NCBI GenBank assembly: GCA_030656015.1
Contig: JAUSNX010000001.1
Span: forward strand, 372,001-436,000
DNA: 64,000 nt
Source: Methanobacteriaceae archaeon
GTDB lineage: Archaea > Methanobacteriota > Methanobacteria > Methanobacteriales > Methanobacteriaceae
Reading direction: 5' to 3'
The position numbers were made by a program, and so were the translations under genes. The notes beneath the pieces were generated by a model. The model was not told where the DNA came from. It ran no database searches and saw only the letters and a list, made by a program, of their open reading frames with translations. Below are positions 1 through 11,883 of this stretch, in pieces (the first letter of the stretch is position 1; every line of letters starts with the position of its first letter).

Positions 1-1067
1 TTAGCGGTTCTAAGAGCTTTAAGAGTGTCTGCAGTTTCTCCAGACTGGCTGATAAATATCACTAGTGTTTTTTCATCCATGGCCTTGGAAGAATACTGGA
101 ATTCCGAAGCAAGAATTACATCCGTAGGTAATCCCATTAAACTTTCAAATAAATATTTTCCAATTAAAGAAGCATGATAAGATGTACCACAAGCCACAAA
201 GCAGATTCTTTCAATGTCACCCAAGTTATTAACTATTTTTTCTATTTCTGAAGACTCCATAAGAGTATCTCTAACCGCATCAGGTTGTTCATGAATCTCT
301 TTTATCATGAAATGATCAAAACCGCCCTTTTCAGCCATGTCTGGTGTCCATTCAATTATATGGACCTCTTTTTCAATGATTTCACCCAGAACATTTTTAA
401 CAGTAACACCATCAGCATCTAAAATAACCATTTCCCCGTCTTCTAAGTAAATAATGTTATTAGTGTGTTTTAATATGGCTGGCACATCTGAGGCCAGGAA
501 ATAATCCCCATCACCCTTTCCTACAATTAAAGGACTTTCTTTCCGAACCCCTATAATTTTGCCTGGCTCATCCGTAGATATAACTGCAATAGCATATGAC
601 CCATGGATCATTTCCAGAGTTTTCCGTACTGCAATCTCCAGATCAAAGCCTTGATCCATGAATTTTTCTATTAAATGCGGAATGACTTCCGTATCTGTAT
701 CCGACTTGAATATATGGCCTTCTGATTCTAAATTATTTTTTAATTCTTTATAATTTTCAATTATTCCATTATGAACTACTGCAATTTTGCCATTGCAATC
801 TGTGTGAGGGTGAGCATTCTTCTGAGTAGGAACACCATGAGTAGCCCATCTTACATGTGCAATACCCATATTTCCCGGTAAATCAGAAAGTTTCACGTTC
901 TTTTCAGCTTCACTGATTTTTCCTTTATCTTTTCTGATATTAATCTTTGAAGATGACGTAGCAATACCTACAGAGTCATAACCCCTATATTCTAACTTTT
1001 TTACGCATTCTAAAAGTACTGGAGCTGCTTCATCATCTTTTAAGATACATCCAACTATACCACACAT
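1..1067 (-). CDS. glmS: Glutamine--fructose-6-phosphate aminotransferase (isomerizing), 5' part
   Basis: Makes glucosamine-6-phosphate from fructose-6-phosphate and glutamine, the entry to UDP-amino sugars for pseudomurein and glycans. About 355 residues are visible: an N-terminal Ntn-type glutaminase domain beginning MCGIVG, with the RWATHG and HNGIIEN motifs, then the start of the SIS isomerase domain with CGTSYH and SQSGETADT. The gene runs off the left edge, so its C-terminus is missing. Two ATGs lie in tandem (1070 and 1067). I chose 1067 because the nucleophile Cys must follow the initiator Met and because GGTGA then sits at better spacing. It is divergent from purC. Confidence 0.95.
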   Translation of the reverse strand, partial: MCGIVGCILKDDEAAPVLLECVKKLEYRGYDSVGIATSSSKINIRKDKGKISEAEKNVKLSDLPGNMGIAHVRWATHGVPTQKNAHPHTDCNGKIAVVHNGIIENYKELKNNLESEGHIFKSDTDTEVIPHLIEKFMDQGFDLEIAVRKTLEMIHGSYAIAVISTDEPGKIIGVRKESPLIVGKGDGDYFLASDVPAILKHTNNIIYLEDGEMVILDADGVTVKNVLGEIIEKEVHIIEWTPDMAEKGGFDHFMIKEIHEQPDAVRDTLMESSEIEKIVNNLGDIERICFVACGTSYHASLIGKYLFESLMGLPTDVILASEFQYSSKAMDEKTLVIFISQSGETADTLKALRTA

Positions 1068-1262
1068 CATTTCACCTATAAAGGCATCTTTGGCCTCATA
1101 AAATTTTAAATATTATTTATTATAATTTAGATTAAATATTATATTATAAATTTAGAAATATTTTATTCATTTAATTCTTATGATAATTTATATAATAATT
1201 TTATTTAATGATATCATTATATTACTTAAATCACAATATATCTCTATAATTGGATTTACACA

Positions 1263-1270
1263 TATATAAG
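1263..1270 (+). promoter_or_regulatory. TATA box of purC
   Basis: TATATAAG lies 33 bases before the purC ATG. With archaeal spacing of about 25 bases to the transcription start, the leader would be around 10-15 bases and just include the GGAGAT ribosome site at 1294-1299. Confidence 0.55.
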
Positions 1271-1302
1271 CCTTTGAGAACAAATAGAAAAATGGAGATA
1301 GT

Positions 1303-2052
1303 ATGAGGATAAAAGTTGGAAAATTAATCTACAGTGGTAAAGCGAAGGACGTTTATGAAACTGACCATTCTGACAAAGTAGTTGTTAAGTTTAGAGATGA
1401 TATAACTGCCGGAGACGGTGAAAAAAAGGATAGTCTTCAACTCAAGGGTTATTACAATTCTATTATCTCTTCTAAATTATTTGAAGTTTTAGAAGCAGAA
1501 GGAATAAAAACTCAGTTCATTGAGCTGATTAAACCGGGTGAAATGCTTTCACACAAGCTGAAAATGATACCTTTAGAGGTAATCACTCGGAATATAGCAG
1601 CCGGGAGTTTGCTAAGGAAATTTCCTTTTGAAGATAAACAAGTTTTTGAATCCCCCATTATACAAATGGATTATAAAAACGATGAATTTCATGATCCAAT
1701 GTTAAATGACGATATAATCATAGCTTTAAATCTTGCTACTAAAGAAGAGTTGGATTCAATTAGAGAAATAACTCTAAAAATTAATAAAACCTTGAAAGAG
1801 TTCTTAGCAAATAAAGGTATCAGCCTTGTAGACTTTAAAATTGAATTTGGTTATGATAAAAACCAAAATATAGTTTTAGGAGACGAAATAAGTCCAGACA
1901 CTTGCCGTTATTGGGATATTGAAACCTGTGACGTCCTTGACAAAGATTTATTTAGAAAAGGGGAATGCGGAGTAATGGATGCTTATAAAAAGGTTGCTTC
2001 CATGATTCTAGACCCAGAAGATCTTGAAAAGTATGGACTAAAAGAAATTTAA
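1303..2052 (+). CDS. purC: Phosphoribosylaminoimidazole-succinocarboxamide synthase
   Basis: SAICAR synthetase of de novo purine synthesis. It joins aspartate to CAIR using ATP. The protein has 249 residues, normal for the short archaeal/bacterial form. The N-terminal [11 protein letters not shown] nucleotide-binding motif, the [13 protein letters not shown] motif and the [12 protein letters not shown] signature are all present. GGAGAT precedes the ATG at good spacing. It is the first gene of the purC-purS-purQ run; the gaps of 49 and 112 bases allow co-transcription. Confidence 0.97.
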   Translation: MRIKVGKLIYSGKAKDVYETDHSDKVVVKFRDDITAGDGEKKDSLQLKGYYNSIISSKLFEVLEAEGIKTQFIELIKPGEMLSHKLKMIPLEVITRNIAAGSLLRKFPFEDKQVFESPIIQMDYKNDEFHDPMLNDDIIIALNLATKEELDSIREITLKINKTLKEFLANKGISLVDFKIEFGYDKNQNIVLGDEISPDTCRYWDIETCDVLDKDLFRKGECGVMDAYKKVASMILDPEDLEKYGLKEI

Positions 2053-2101
2053 TCTTATAATTAAAAAAATAATATAATTAAATTTATTTAATGGTGGTTT
2101 A

Positions 2102-2353
2102 ATGAAATACGACGTAGAAGTTAAGATAAGTTTGAAGAAAGGAATGTTAAACCCAGAAGCATCTACTATTCAACGTGCCCTTGCACTTCTAGGGTATGAA
2201 GTTCAAGATACAGATACTGTTGATATAGTAAAATTCACTATGGACGAGGAAAATCAAGCAGATGTTGAAAAAGAGGTAGAAGATATGTGTCAACGTTTGT
2301 TATGTAATCCAGTTATTCATGATTACCAAATCCAGATAGTTCCATTAAGTTGA
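2102..2353 (+). CDS. purS: Phosphoribosylformylglycinamidine synthase subunit PurS
   Basis: Small structural subunit (83 residues) that bridges PurQ and PurL in the FGAM synthase complex. It has the typical N-terminus ([19 protein letters not shown]) and the family's length and fold pattern. The GGTGGTTTA ribosome site lies directly upstream. purQ follows. PurL, the large subunit, is not in the window, as is common in archaea with split FGAM synthase. Confidence 0.95.
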   Translation: MKYDVEVKISLKKGMLNPEASTIQRALALLGYEVQDTDTVDIVKFTMDEENQADVEKEVEDMCQRLLCNPVIHDYQIQIVPLS

Positions 2354-2465
2354 TCTGAATTTGTATATGATTGAGGAATATAATTTCAAATCCTTAAGTT
2401 TAAATTAAGAACAGAAATATTAGAATAATTTATTCAAATTAACTAAGTAAATAAGAGGACAAATA

Positions 2466-3116
2466 ATGAAAGTAGGAGTAATAAGGTTACCTGGCTCTAA
2501 TTGTGATCGAGATGTTTATCATGCTCTTGAACTTGCCGGTGGAGAACCAGAATATATTTGGTGGAACCAAAAAGATCTCTCCAATCTTGATGCGGCAGTG
2601 ATTCCCGGTGGATTTTCCTATGGAGACTATTTAAGAGCTGGAGCAATAGCAGCTATAACACCAGTAATTGAAGGAATAAAATCTCTGGCTAAAGAAGAAA
2701 AACCCGTTTTAGGCATATGTAATGGTGCTCAGATACTAGCCGAAGTTGGATTGGTACCTGGAGTATTCACCGTGAACGAAAATCCTAAATTTAATTGCCA
2801 GTGGAGTGAAATGAAGGTTAAAACCACTCGAACTCCATTTACCAGCATTTATAATAAAAATGAAGTTATAAAAATGCCGGTGGCCCATGCCGAAGGCCGT
2901 TATTTTAACGAAAACCTGGAAATGGCTAAGGATAATGACCAGATTGTTTTACAATTCGAAGGAGAAAATCCTAATGGTTCTCTGGAAGGAATCACCGGTG
3001 TTTGTGACGAAACAGGACGAGTTTGTGCAGTAATGCCCCATCCAGAAAGGGCCTCTGAAATGATATTAGGATCAGACGATGGTTTAAAATTCTTTAAAGG
3101 AATTATTAATTATTAG
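2466..3116 (+). CDS. purQ: Phosphoribosylformylglycinamidine synthase subunit PurQ
   Basis: Class I glutamine amidotransferase subunit that releases ammonia for FGAM synthase. It has 216 residues. The N-terminus [15 protein letters not shown], the oxyanion/nucleophile motif LGICNGAQ (Cys near residue 85) and the C-terminal VMPHPER with the catalytic His are all intact. The ribosome site AGAGGAC sits 5 bases before the ATG. Confidence 0.97.
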   Translation: MKVGVIRLPGSNCDRDVYHALELAGGEPEYIWWNQKDLSNLDAAVIPGGFSYGDYLRAGAIAAITPVIEGIKSLAKEEKPVLGICNGAQILAEVGLVPGVFTVNENPKFNCQWSEMKVKTTRTPFTSIYNKNEVIKMPVAHAEGRYFNENLEMAKDNDQIVLQFEGENPNGSLEGITGVCDETGRVCAVMPHPERASEMILGSDDGLKFFKGIINY

Positions 3117-3341
3117 ATAATTAGAATAAGATTATTGAGTTTAAAAGTGCAATTTAATGGTTATTTAATAATCCAATTAAAATAATATTTAATCCATCAA
3201 AATCTATTTTTATTAAAAAATGTTAGATTTATAAAAATTAAAAATTGTCCGTAAGTATATTAACCATAATAAAAAAAAAAATTTAAAATTAATTATATAA
3301 AAAAATTATAATTATATCCTTTATTTAAAGCTGGTGAGGAA

Positions 3342-4046
3342 ATGGTAGTACATTTAGTAGGTGCAGGTCCAGGAGACCCGGAATTAATTACTCTTAAAGC
3401 TGTCAAAGCATTAGAAAAAGCAGAAGTTGTTATTTATGATAGATTGGCCAATGAAGAAATATTAAAACACGCCCCCAACGCCAAGCTTATCTATGTGGGT
3501 AAAAAGGCAGGAGAGCACTATAAAACCCAGGAAGAAATAAATCAAATTCTAGTTAATGAAGCAAAAGCTTATGATGAGGTTGTAAGGCTAAAAGGCGGAG
3601 ACCCATTTGTATTTGGTCGTGGAGGAGAAGAAGTTCTGGCCTTGCACGAGGAAGGAATATCCGTAGATATGATTCCTGGAGTTACATCCGCCATTGGAGT
3701 TCCAACCACTGCTGGCCTCCCAGTGACCCATAGGGGAGTAGCAACATCATTTACTATTGTTACTGGCCATGAAGACCCAACTAAAAAAGAAAAACAGGTA
3801 AAATGGGATTATACTGCAGATACCATTATTGTTTTAATGGGAATTGGTCAAATAAAAGAAAATACTCAGGAAATGATGAAGTATAGAGATCCTAAAACTC
3901 CTGTTTGTATAATTGAAAATGGTACAACTCCTAAGGAAAGAATAGTAATTGGGACGCTAGATAACATCTCTGAAAAAGATATTAACACCCCCGCAATTTT
4001 AATTGTAGGAAATGTAGTGGATGTTTACCAAAAAATGAAAAAGTAA
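3342..4046 (+). CDS. cobA: Uroporphyrinogen-III C-methyltransferase (SUMT)
   Basis: Methylates uroporphyrinogen III at C2 and C7 with S-adenosylmethionine to give precorrin-2, the branch point to cobamides and coenzyme F430. The 234 residues match the single-domain form. The N-terminal [15 protein letters not shown] loop, [22 protein letters not shown] and [19 protein letters not shown] motifs are present. hemD follows, so the window encodes two consecutive steps of tetrapyrrole synthesis. The RBS is GGTGAGG. Confidence 0.96.
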   Translation: MVVHLVGAGPGDPELITLKAVKALEKAEVVIYDRLANEEILKHAPNAKLIYVGKKAGEHYKTQEEINQILVNEAKAYDEVVRLKGGDPFVFGRGGEEVLALHEEGISVDMIPGVTSAIGVPTTAGLPVTHRGVATSFTIVTGHEDPTKKEKQVKWDYTADTIIVLMGIGQIKENTQEMMKYRDPKTPVCIIENGTTPKERIVIGTLDNISEKDINTPAILIVGNVVDVYQKMKK

Positions 4047-4192
4047 GCAGAAACTGAGTTATTTTATATCATATATTCTTTATAAAAAACAACTTCCTAA
4101 ATTATTTAAACTTAACATTCAAGCCCTTTATTTTATTTTTAATATTTTTTAATTACTTATAATGGCCATTTAATTAATTAAAGGAGAATAAA

Positions 4193-4975
4193 ATGTCTAA
4201 AACTTTAAATAATAAAGTAATAGTCATCACACGACCTATAGAACGCTCCAAATTTACATTTGATATTGTTAAAGAATTTGGAGGAGTTCCATTAGTAGTT
4301 CCTACCTTGGAATTGAAATTTACTTATACTACTACTTTGAGGAGACTGTTAAAACAACTCAAAGAATTAGACTGGCTAATATTCACTTCTCCAGCTTCAT
4401 TAGAATCTATTTTCAATTTTTGTCCAGACCTAAAAGAACATCTAAATCCCCAGTGCAAAATTGCAGTTATTGGACCCAAAACCAAACACATTGTAGAATC
4501 TAAAGGATTAACTACAGAAATAATGCCCTCAGAATATACTGCAGAGGGTTTATTGGATTCATTTTTAGAATATGATCTAGAAGGCAAAATTATTGGAATA
4601 CCAAGCACTCCGGCCGCACGTGATGTGTTACCTACAGAATTAACTAAAATGGGAGCACATGTTTTCGTAGCAGAGACTTATAAATCAATAGTTCCTGAAG
4701 AAAACGATTTAATAGAAGATTTAATAAAAAAAATTCTAGATAAAAAAATATCTGCTATTACATTCACCAGTCCATTGACAGTTAAGAATCTATTTAATCT
4801 AGTAGAAAAAGAACATAAACCCGATTTTATCAAAATATTATCCAAAAAAGAAGTATTAGTGGCAGCAATTGGTCCTATAACCGGAAAAACATTACAAGAA
4901 TATGGAATTAATGCTTTAATTCCTGAAAAGTACACGGTGAAAGATATGATGCTGAAATTGTTTGATAACTTATAG
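4193..4975 (+). CDS. hemD: Uroporphyrinogen-III synthase
   Basis: Closes and inverts ring D of hydroxymethylbilane to give uroporphyrinogen III, the substrate of the preceding CobA. It is 260 residues with two HemD half-domains: an N-terminal VIVITRPIERS start, LDWLIFTSPASLE in the first lobe, and ISAITFTSPLTVKNL then VAAIGPITGKTL in the second. Sequence conservation is naturally low in this family, so synteny with cobA helps the call. The RBS is AAAGGAG. Confidence 0.92.
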   Translation: MSKTLNNKVIVITRPIERSKFTFDIVKEFGGVPLVVPTLELKFTYTTTLRRLLKQLKELDWLIFTSPASLESIFNFCPDLKEHLNPQCKIAVIGPKTKHIVESKGLTTEIMPSEYTAEGLLDSFLEYDLEGKIIGIPSTPAARDVLPTELTKMGAHVFVAETYKSIVPEENDLIEDLIKKILDKKISAITFTSPLTVKNLFNLVEKEHKPDFIKILSKKEVLVAAIGPITGKTLQEYGINALIPEKYTVKDMMLKLFDNL

Positions 4976-5144
4976 TGGAAATAATTGTTTAATTAATATT
5001 TTTAAGATATTATAGATAGAACGTGTATAATCCTTTATAACAATTAAATGTAAAAATTATATTAAATAAATAATCATACATCCGAGTATTATATCAAATT
5101 ATAATAATATCGCTAAAATAATACTAATTATCTGGAGGATACAT

Positions 5145-5423
5145 ATGAAAACAATTATTTGGCCAGTTTATATAGATTCCACAAGAACTAAAAAAGAAGG
5201 AAGGAAAATATCCAAAAAGGATGGTGTTTCATCCCCTCGATTAGGTGAAATTTCTAGAGCTGCGCGAAAACTGGATTTAAAACCAGATACGGAAAATGAT
5301 AAGTCTTATCCTGGCCTTTGGTGGGAATCAACAGGCCGGATAGTAGTAGAAAGAGAAGAAATCTCAAAAAAAGACCTTCTTTTAAAAATTAGTAATATGA
5401 TTAAAGGTACTAGATCAAATTAA
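5145..5423 (+). CDS. srp19: Signal recognition particle protein SRP19
   Basis: Binds the SRP 7S RNA and prepares the SRP54 site for co-translational targeting. The 92 residues are the archaeal length. The motifs [30 protein letters not shown] and [15 protein letters not shown] are diagnostic. The strong ribosome site CTGGAGGA is 6-7 bases before the ATG. Confidence 0.95.
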   Translation: MKTIIWPVYIDSTRTKKEGRKISKKDGVSSPRLGEISRAARKLDLKPDTENDKSYPGLWWESTGRIVVEREEISKKDLLLKISNMIKGTRSN

Positions 5424-5590
5424 ATCAAATTATCGGTTTGGATGATAAATTTATGGTATCACTTATAATATTTCTTTATTTATTAAATAATAAGTTATAA
5501 CATCCTAAAACAGAAAATAACTTAAAATTAGCTAAACTTTTAATTTTTCAAAAATTATCATTCACCCACTAAAAAATTAGGAGAAATAAT

Positions 5591-7009
5591 TTGAAAACAC
5601 AAGTGCCCCTGCCTATGGAAAAAGAATTTACTAAAGCCCAGAAATTGGTAGAATCTGCAGAAGATATAAAAATTTATAGCCATATTGATTGTGATGGGAT
5701 AACTGCCGGCGCAATTCTATCAACTATGCTTGATCGGATGGGTAAAGAACATGAAGTAGAATTCATTAGTTTAGATAAAATTGATGAACTTAAACTTGAA
5801 AATGAACTCACCATATTTTCTGATTTGGGATCTGGCCAGGCAACCGAAAAATTATCAACATCATCATCTAAAATACTAATTTTAGACCATCACCCATCAT
5901 TAAGAGGCCCTAATTTTAATAATTCTACTGTTCAAGGAAAATTCCTGGAAATAAATCCGCTTTTCTATGGTATTGAAGGCTCAAATGAAATTTCTGGAGG
6001 AGGAATGTCATATCTATTGGCCCGTGCATTTGGCCATACGGATTTAAGTTGGATGGGAGTATTATCTGGGGTAGGGGACATGCAAAATAGCCTTTCAGGA
6101 AAATTAGAAGGTCTAAATAGCATGATACTACAAGAAAGTATCAATGAAGGATATGTAGAGTCCATAAAAGATATTTCAATTTATGGTAGACAAACTAGAC
6201 CATTATTTGTAGCTTTATCTTATTTTGGAGATGTTAATCTCCCCATCACTAATAACAAAACAGAAGCAATTTTATTGCTTAATAAATTAGGCATAGAAAA
6301 GAAAAATGGTAAAAATCAGCGCTCACTTTGTGATTTAACCCCTGAAGAAAAAGGAAAATTGTTTTCTGAACTGGTAAGAATGTTATCGAAGGAAGTGCCT
6401 GCAAAATACATTAAACACGTGCCTAAATTAGTTTCTGCAGAATCTTATGATTTTTTAAATGAAGAAAAATATACTCCTCTTAGAGATGCTAGCGAATTTT
6501 CTACAATAGTAAATGCGTGCAGTAGGAATAAAAGAGCAGATGTTGCATTAAAAATATTAAAAGGGAATCGAAATACAGCTATGGATGAAATGGAAATCTT
6601 ATCTAAAGAACATAGAAGATATTTGGCCCAGAAAATAGAATTCATTGAAAATGAAGATATGATAGTTCCTATGGAAAATTTACAGTACTTTGAAGGTAAT
6701 GGTATCAAAAGTGAGGTTATAGGGACCATAGCTGGAATGATCTTAAGTTATGGAGATTGGAAAAAACCTATCCTTGGTTTTACTCAGATAAGTGATGAAA
6801 ATAGTGGTATTAAAGTCTCTCTTCGCTGTTCTAGACTTTTAGCATATGATGGAATTCATTTTGGACATATAATCCGGAAAGTGGCTGAAAAAGTTGGTGG
6901 GAGTGGAGGAGGGCATTCAGTGGCCTGTGGAGCTTACATACCTTCAAATAGTAAAGAAGAGTTCTTAAATGTTTTTAATAATTATTTAAATAATAAAATA
7001 AGTAATTAG
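5591..7009 (+). CDS. DHH-family single-strand exonuclease, archaeal RecJ/GAN-like
   Basis: A 472-residue phosphoesterase of the archaeal RecJ-like group, which includes the replisome-associated nuclease GAN. The N-terminal DHH domain has [14 protein letters not shown] (about residues 30-43) and LDHHPS (about residues 97-102). The C-terminal DHHA1 domain ends with [17 protein letters not shown]. The start is TTG, preceded by TTAGGAGAA. The next gene begins 22 bases after its stop, so they form an operon. The choice between replication nuclease and repair nuclease cannot be made from sequence. Confidence 0.85.
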   Translation: MKTQVPLPMEKEFTKAQKLVESAEDIKIYSHIDCDGITAGAILSTMLDRMGKEHEVEFISLDKIDELKLENELTIFSDLGSGQATEKLSTSSSKILILDHHPSLRGPNFNNSTVQGKFLEINPLFYGIEGSNEISGGGMSYLLARAFGHTDLSWMGVLSGVGDMQNSLSGKLEGLNSMILQESINEGYVESIKDISIYGRQTRPLFVALSYFGDVNLPITNNKTEAILLLNKLGIEKKNGKNQRSLCDLTPEEKGKLFSELVRMLSKEVPAKYIKHVPKLVSAESYDFLNEEKYTPLRDASEFSTIVNACSRNKRADVALKILKGNRNTAMDEMEILSKEHRRYLAQKIEFIENEDMIVPMENLQYFEGNGIKSEVIGTIAGMILSYGDWKKPILGFTQISDENSGIKVSLRCSRLLAYDGIHFGHIIRKVAEKVGGSGGGHSVACGAYIPSNSKEEFLNVFNNYLNNKISN

Positions 7010-7031
7010 TAAAAAGTTGAAAGGGGTTAAA

Positions 7032-7820
7032 ATGAAAGTTTTCAAAAATAAAGGGGAATTAACACGTTTTCAGATACTTGGCGAAATTGCTAGAAATGAA
7101 CCTCACCTAAGACAAAAGGATATAGGTAATAAGCTTGGAATAACTATCCAAGCTGTTTCAGAAAATATAAAAAGCCTTGTAGAAGATGGTTATGTTGAAT
7201 CCGGTGGAGGTCGTTTCAGATATAAAATAACAAAAAAAGGTATTGAACGAATAAAAAAAGAAGCTCTGGCTCTTAGAAAGTATTCTGAAGAAGTATTAGA
7301 TACTATGAATAGTTATAAATCTGTCTGGCCAGCTATTGCTGAGGAAAATCTTAATTCCGGAGAGGAAGTAGGACTTTTCATGAAAGATGGAACTCTGTAT
7401 GCTTCGAAGAAAAAAGCTCCAGCACGCGCAGAAGTCTTAAAAGATTGTTTGGCTGGGGAAGATGTTGCTTTAATAGGTTTGGGCGGTACTATTGAATTAA
7501 AAACAGGTAATGTAGTCATATTAGTCCTACCAACCATAAATCAAGGTGGTTCCAATAAAACAGATCTGGATAAGGTCTTTGAAATCTATAAAAAAGGTTT
7601 TGATCGTGTTGGAATAATGGGAACTGTTTCTAGAGCAGTTGTTGATAAGTTGGAAATTAATATAGATTTTGAATTTGCAACGCCCCAATCAACCGTTGCT
7701 GCAGCAAAAAGAGGCCTTGACATCCTTGTATTTGCAGTTGGTAAAATGAAAAATAGTATAACACGTAGATTAGATGAAGAAGGAGTACATTATACGTTAG
7801 AAGATGTTACTAAAACTTGA
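7032..7820 (+). CDS. Winged-helix transcriptional regulator, conserved in methanogens
   Basis: A 262-residue protein with an N-terminal winged helix (about residues 1-75: [30 protein letters not shown], a clear recognition-helix pattern) followed by a roughly 180-residue domain I cannot name. The C-terminal part contains [19 protein letters not shown] and [20 protein letters not shown], suggesting a ligand-binding alpha/beta domain. I placed the start at ATG 7032 because GGGGTT lies right before it; a TTG 15 bases upstream would add five residues and swallow that site. It is co-directional with the DHH nuclease gene. Confidence 0.75.
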   Translation: MKVFKNKGELTRFQILGEIARNEPHLRQKDIGNKLGITIQAVSENIKSLVEDGYVESGGGRFRYKITKKGIERIKKEALALRKYSEEVLDTMNSYKSVWPAIAEENLNSGEEVGLFMKDGTLYASKKKAPARAEVLKDCLAGEDVALIGLGGTIELKTGNVVILVLPTINQGGSNKTDLDKVFEIYKKGFDRVGIMGTVSRAVVDKLEINIDFEFATPQSTVAAAKRGLDILVFAVGKMKNSITRRLDEEGVHYTLEDVTKT

Positions 7821-7904
7821 TTTAATTTTATTATTCTTAAAAAGAACTAAAATAAAAATTAATTAAAAGAGATGATGAAATTTTAATAAAATAAAAATGA
7901 ATAT

Positions 7905-8336
7905 TTAAAGGTCGTAAACTTCTTCAGGAGGTACTAAAGTGGCCCCACCATCATTTAATACTTCCATTAAAATATCTAAATCATCAGTACTTAGAAGCAA
8001 TATTGCTTTATCTTTTTTTTCATGAACAAATGCATAAAGATATTCCAAATTAATATCTGAATCATTTAATATTTTCAATACAGATGCTAGACCGCCTGGC
8101 TGATCAGATAACTCAACCGCAACAACTTCCTTCATTTTAACTATAAAGTTATTTTTCTCAAGTAATTTCTTAGCTTTTTCAGGTTCCGGAACAATTAGCC
8201 TTAAAATACCAAAATCTGAAGTATCAGCTATTGATAAAGCTCGTATATTTATTCCACCACCGGCCAAAGTATTTAAAGCCGTCCAAAGTCTTCCTTTTTT
8301 ATTTTCTAGGAAAATAGATAGTTGTTTTATTTTCAT
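7905..8336 (-). CDS. Tandem ACT-domain protein
   Basis: A 143-residue protein made of two ACT amino-acid-binding domains: the first from [23 protein letters not shown], the second from [20 protein letters not shown]. Proteins of this kind commonly sit beside phenylacetate-CoA ligase and indolepyruvate oxidoreductase genes and are thought to sense aromatic amino acids. The start at 8336 is chosen because AGGGGAT lies 7 bases upstream; a longer frame to 8363 would run through this site. The paaK-like gene lies upstream, 151 bases away, on the same strand. Confidence 0.85.
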   Translation of the reverse strand: MKIKQLSIFLENKKGRLWTALNTLAGGGINIRALSIADTSDFGILRLIVPEPEKAKKLLEKNNFIVKMKEVVAVELSDQPGGLASVLKILNDSDINLEYLYAFVHEKKDKAILLLSTDDLDILMEVLNDGGATLVPPEEVYDL

Positions 8337-8514
8337 TTTTTTATCCCCTAATCGAATTTCCAATATTATCCCATAAAATATTTTAATTAACCAGAATTTA
8401 CCCCTGATATTAAATTGTTATGATAATTAATTGGTAATCATAATCAATTATCTACAAATTAATTTATATGATTTTAATGTGCAGCGGCCTCGATTAAATG
8501 CAAAGTTTATTGGC

Positions 8515-9816
8515 TTAGTACATGTTTCGTTTGTCAATGACTCTAACTGCTTTACCTTCACTGCGAGGTAAACTTTTAGGTTCCACTAGAGTAATATTAA
8601 CACGTATCCCAATCTCATTTTCAATGAAATTAGCAATCTTTTTCCTTATGGCCACCATTTCTTTTATTTCATCAGAGAATAAGCTTTCAGAAGTTTCAAC
8701 CTTAACTTCCATTTCATCAAGGTTGTGCGGTCTAGTAACAATAATTTGATAGTGTGGTTCAACCCCATCAATTTTTAAAAGGGCTTTTTCAATTTGAGAT
8801 GGGAAAACCGCCACACCTTTAACCTTTAACATATCATCAGAACGACCAGTTATTCTATCCATTTTAACTAAACTTCTGCCACAATCACATTTCTCATAGC
8901 GAAGTGAGGTTATATCTTTAGTTATAAAACGAATAACTGGCATTCCAATCCGGCTCAAAGTAGTTAAAACAAGTTCACCAGCATTTCCAGCATCCAAATT
9001 TTGAGAAGTATTAGTATCTATAATCTCCGGATAGAAATGATCTTCAAAAATATGCAATCCATTCTGTTGATTGCACTCAATGGCCACTCCAGGCCCCATA
9101 ATCTCGGTAAGACCATATATATTAAATGCAGGTGCACCAAATCTTTTTTCGATTTCCTTTCTCATTTCATTGGTCCACATCTCAGCTCCAAAACCAATGG
9201 CCTTTAATTGAGAATTTTCAGGAACAAATCCTTCCTCCTCAGCAACCTCAGATAAATAAAGGCCATAAGAAGGTGTAAAAATCATTACTGTAGTTCCAAA
9301 ATCAGTCATGATTTCAATCTGTCTTCTGGTTTGTCCTGTAGAAATAGGGATAACTGTAGCTCCGATTTTTTGGGCACCATAATGGACACCAAATCCTCCT
9401 GTAAAAAGACCATATCCATGAGTATTTTGAATAATATCCTCATCATCAACCCCCATCATAGTCAATCCCCGGGCCATAACTTCACCCCATAAATCCAGGT
9501 CTTCTCTGGTGTATCCAGATACAACCGGTTTTCCAGTAGTTCCTGAAGAGGTATGGACTTCAATAATATCTTTTTTAGGTACGGCAAACATTCCAAAGGG
9601 ATAAACTTGCCTTAAATCATCTTTAGTGGTGAAAGGAAGCTTTTGAATATCTTCCAAAGATTGGATATCCTCTGGAAAAACACCCATATTTTGGAATTTT
9701 TTATTATAATAAGGAACATTCTCATAAGCTCTTTTGACAACATCCTGTAATTTTTTCAGTTGTAGGTCATTTAAGTCATCTCTAGACATGCATTCTGCTT
9801 TTTCATTCCAGACCAT
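8515..9816 (-). CDS. paaK: Phenylacetate--CoA ligase family protein
   Basis: An AMP-forming ligase of 433 residues, the normal length of the PaaK family. It shows the adenylate-binding motif TSSGTTGKP (residues 89-97), the core [12 protein letters not shown], and the C-terminal [19 protein letters not shown] hinge with the acyl-CoA lobe. In methanogens this enzyme is thought to activate aryl acetates for aromatic amino-acid synthesis through indolepyruvate oxidoreductase. The neighbouring ACT protein fits that role. The exact substrate is inferred only. Confidence 0.9.
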   Translation of the reverse strand: MVWNEKAECMSRDDLNDLQLKKLQDVVKRAYENVPYYNKKFQNMGVFPEDIQSLEDIQKLPFTTKDDLRQVYPFGMFAVPKKDIIEVHTSSGTTGKPVVSGYTREDLDLWGEVMARGLTMMGVDDEDIIQNTHGYGLFTGGFGVHYGAQKIGATVIPISTGQTRRQIEIMTDFGTTVMIFTPSYGLYLSEVAEEEGFVPENSQLKAIGFGAEMWTNEMRKEIEKRFGAPAFNIYGLTEIMGPGVAIECNQQNGLHIFEDHFYPEIIDTNTSQNLDAGNAGELVLTTLSRIGMPVIRFITKDITSLRYEKCDCGRSLVKMDRITGRSDDMLKVKGVAVFPSQIEKALLKIDGVEPHYQIIVTRPHNLDEMEVKVETSESLFSDEIKEMVAIRKKIANFIENEIGIRVNITLVEPKSLPRSEGKAVRVIDKRNMY

Positions 9817-10204
9817 TTTATCAAATCCTGATTGAATCGAGTATAGCTGTAATCATTAATTAAGTAAATATAATCATTAACAATTTAATCTGCTAATATT
9901 ATTCCTATAATCGAAATATAAACCATATAACAACAATTAACATTTTTATGTTTATTAAATTTGATTTTAAAGAATATTTAAATGAATAGCTTAATTTTGC
10001 AAATTTTTAAACAACATAATTTGTTAACAATAAATTATGTTTAGGTGCAAATAACTATTAAAACGTTTCTTATAATAAAATAAAAATAAAAAGAATTAAC
10101 TTAAAAATATGCTAATTGAAAAAAATTTAAAAAATAACTAAAATAACTAAAATAACAAATCATTGTTAAAAATAAAATTAAAATAAATTAAAGAATTAAA
10201 AAAG
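9817..10204. other. Non-coding gap between paaK and sodB
   Basis: This 388-base A+T-rich stretch contains no credible reading frame. It should hold the promoter for paaK at its left end and the 3' end of the sod transcript at its right end, which is rich in A on the plus strand (U-rich in the minus-strand transcript). A 10-bp palindrome TTGTTAACAA lies near 10021-10030. I see no RNA gene. Confidence 0.5.
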
Positions 10205-10825
10205 TCACAAAGGAGAATTCAACCATATTTCAGTCCTTTTATTGACTTCTTCCCAGTTAACAATATTCCAGAAAGCCGCTACAAAATCCGGCCGGACATT
10301 TTTATAGTCCAGATAGTAGGCATGTTCCCATACATCCAGAACCATCAATATTCTGAAGTTTGGAATAACATTAACATTGTGTTTTTCAATTTGCATGATA
10401 AAAAGACGGTCAGTCCTACGACAAAGAGTTAATGCGGCCCATCCTGATCCTTCTGCTCCAATTGCTGCTTGAGAAAATTCTTTTTTAAACCTTTCAAAAC
10501 TTCCAAAATCTTTTTCAATATACTTGGCCAGTATGCCCTCTGGTTCTCCTCCAAACTTATCTGCAGGGCCTAAATTCCCCCAGAATAATCTATGAAGTAC
10601 AAAACCTCCCACATGAAATGACAGTTCCTTGGCAACTGCTTTTATATCAAAATCTTCACCTTTTTCTCGAGTTTCATCAAATTTCTTTAATAATGCATTT
10701 GCTCCATCCACATAGGCTTGGTGATGCTTTTTATGATGAATAGATAATTGTTCTTCAGAAATATAAGGTTCTAAATCTTTATATCCATAAGAAAGCTCGG
10801 GAAGTTCGTAAAATTTTTTTTCCAT
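10205..10825 (-). CDS. sodB: Superoxide dismutase (Fe/Mn family)
   Basis: Dismutates superoxide to H2O2 and O2. The 206 residues contain the metal ligands: H30 in the [15 protein letters not shown] segment, H78 in [13 protein letters not shown], and D164/H168 in [11 protein letters not shown]. Methanogen enzymes of this group usually carry iron; the metal is not decided here. It is the last gene of an oxygen-defence block that continues with peroxiredoxin, ferritin, a flavodiiron protein and rubredoxins, all on the same strand. Confidence 0.95.
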   Translation of the reverse strand: MEKKFYELPELSYGYKDLEPYISEEQLSIHHKKHHQAYVDGANALLKKFDETREKGEDFDIKAVAKELSFHVGGFVLHRLFWGNLGPADKFGGEPEGILAKYIEKDFGSFERFKKEFSQAAIGAEGSGWAALTLCRRTDRLFIMQIEKHNVNVIPNFRILMVLDVWEHAYYLDYKNVRPDFVAAFWNIVNWEEVNKRTEIWLNSPL

Positions 10826-10966
10826 TTTAACACCTCAATACCGTTTATTATTTATTAAAACTAATTAATAATCTAATTTATTGAGTTCTGATACGATTGA
10901 CCTTTAATCTGTTGAGTTATTAATTAAAACCATTTAATTAAAAATAAAAAAATAATGTGGCCTTAA

Positions 10967-11653
10967 TCACCATTTATAATAATTTCTATGGCATAACCAC
11001 CAATCATAGCAAGTATGTTGCTCTTTTCGTTTTTTTACAGACTCTACGTCAGATGGTGGAGGTATTATAAGACCTTTACCGATTAACTCATTATTTGGCC
11101 AGTTAGCAGGTATGGCCACCCCTTTTTCCTCAATGTTATTAAATCCTTCAATCATACGCAGAATTTCATCCATGTTCCTGCCTAATTCTTGAGGATAATA
11201 CAATATAGCACGTATTATACCCTTAGGATCCATAATAAACACTGCTCTAACCGTATTAGTAGGTCGGGCCGGGTGAATCAAACCCAATGTATCCGCTACT
11301 TTACCAGTATCTGCAATTACTGGGAATGTAATTTCTGTGTCCAGATTGTCTTCAATCCATTCTATCCATTTCAGATGCGAGAAAATCTGATCAATGCTTA
11401 GGCCAATCAATTCACAGTTGAATTTTTTAAATTCATCATAGCGCTTCTGGAATGCAACAAACTCCGTAGTACACACTGGTGTAAAATCTGCCGGATGAGA
11501 AAATAAAATAAACCATTTACCCTTAAATGCTTTGGGAAGTTTCATCATTCCCTGAGTTGTTTGAACTTCCATTTTTGGAAATTTATCTCCTATTAATGGC
11601 ATTCCTCGACCTTTTTTCTTAATTTTTCTTACTTCATATACTTTATCTCCCAT
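10967..11653 (-). CDS. Peroxiredoxin (Prx6-like, archaeal type)
   Basis: Reduces peroxides using Cys thiols. The 228 residues have the peroxidatic site [14 protein letters not shown] with C61, and a C-terminal CYDWWLC pair (C215 and C221), typical of the hexa/decameric archaeal thioredoxin peroxidases. The start at 11653 is supported by AGGGGGC a few bases upstream; the internal Met18 is the point where many homologues begin, so the 17-residue basic N-terminus is an extension. Confidence 0.93.
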   Translation of the reverse strand: MGDKVYEVRKIKKKGRGMPLIGDKFPKMEVQTTQGMMKLPKAFKGKWFILFSHPADFTPVCTTEFVAFQKRYDEFKKFNCELIGLSIDQIFSHLKWIEWIEDNLDTEITFPVIADTGKVADTLGLIHPARPTNTVRAVFIMDPKGIIRAILYYPQELGRNMDEILRMIEGFNNIEEKGVAIPANWPNNELIGKGLIIPPPSDVESVKKRKEQHTCYDWWLCHRNYYKW

Positions 11654-11883
11654 TTAAAGCCCCCTTTAATGGTTTAATACTATTAATTAATATAATTAAT
11701 ATATTTGTAATTATTTTTATTTATAATTTCGTTGTGGAAGTGTAAATTAATAAAATTAAGTTTTATAAAATAAATGAAGTCTTAAAAAAATAGAAAAAAT
11801 AATGGAATATGATGAATAATAGAATGGAAATGGAACTAGAAAAATAAAAAAGTTAGAAATAAGTAAATATTTAAGTAAATAAT

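Noticed and set aside
4324-4608. 94-aa minus-strand frame opposite hemD (also 4678-4935)
   Set aside because: Fully antisense to a well-supported hemD, no ribosome site, composition typical of a shadow frame.
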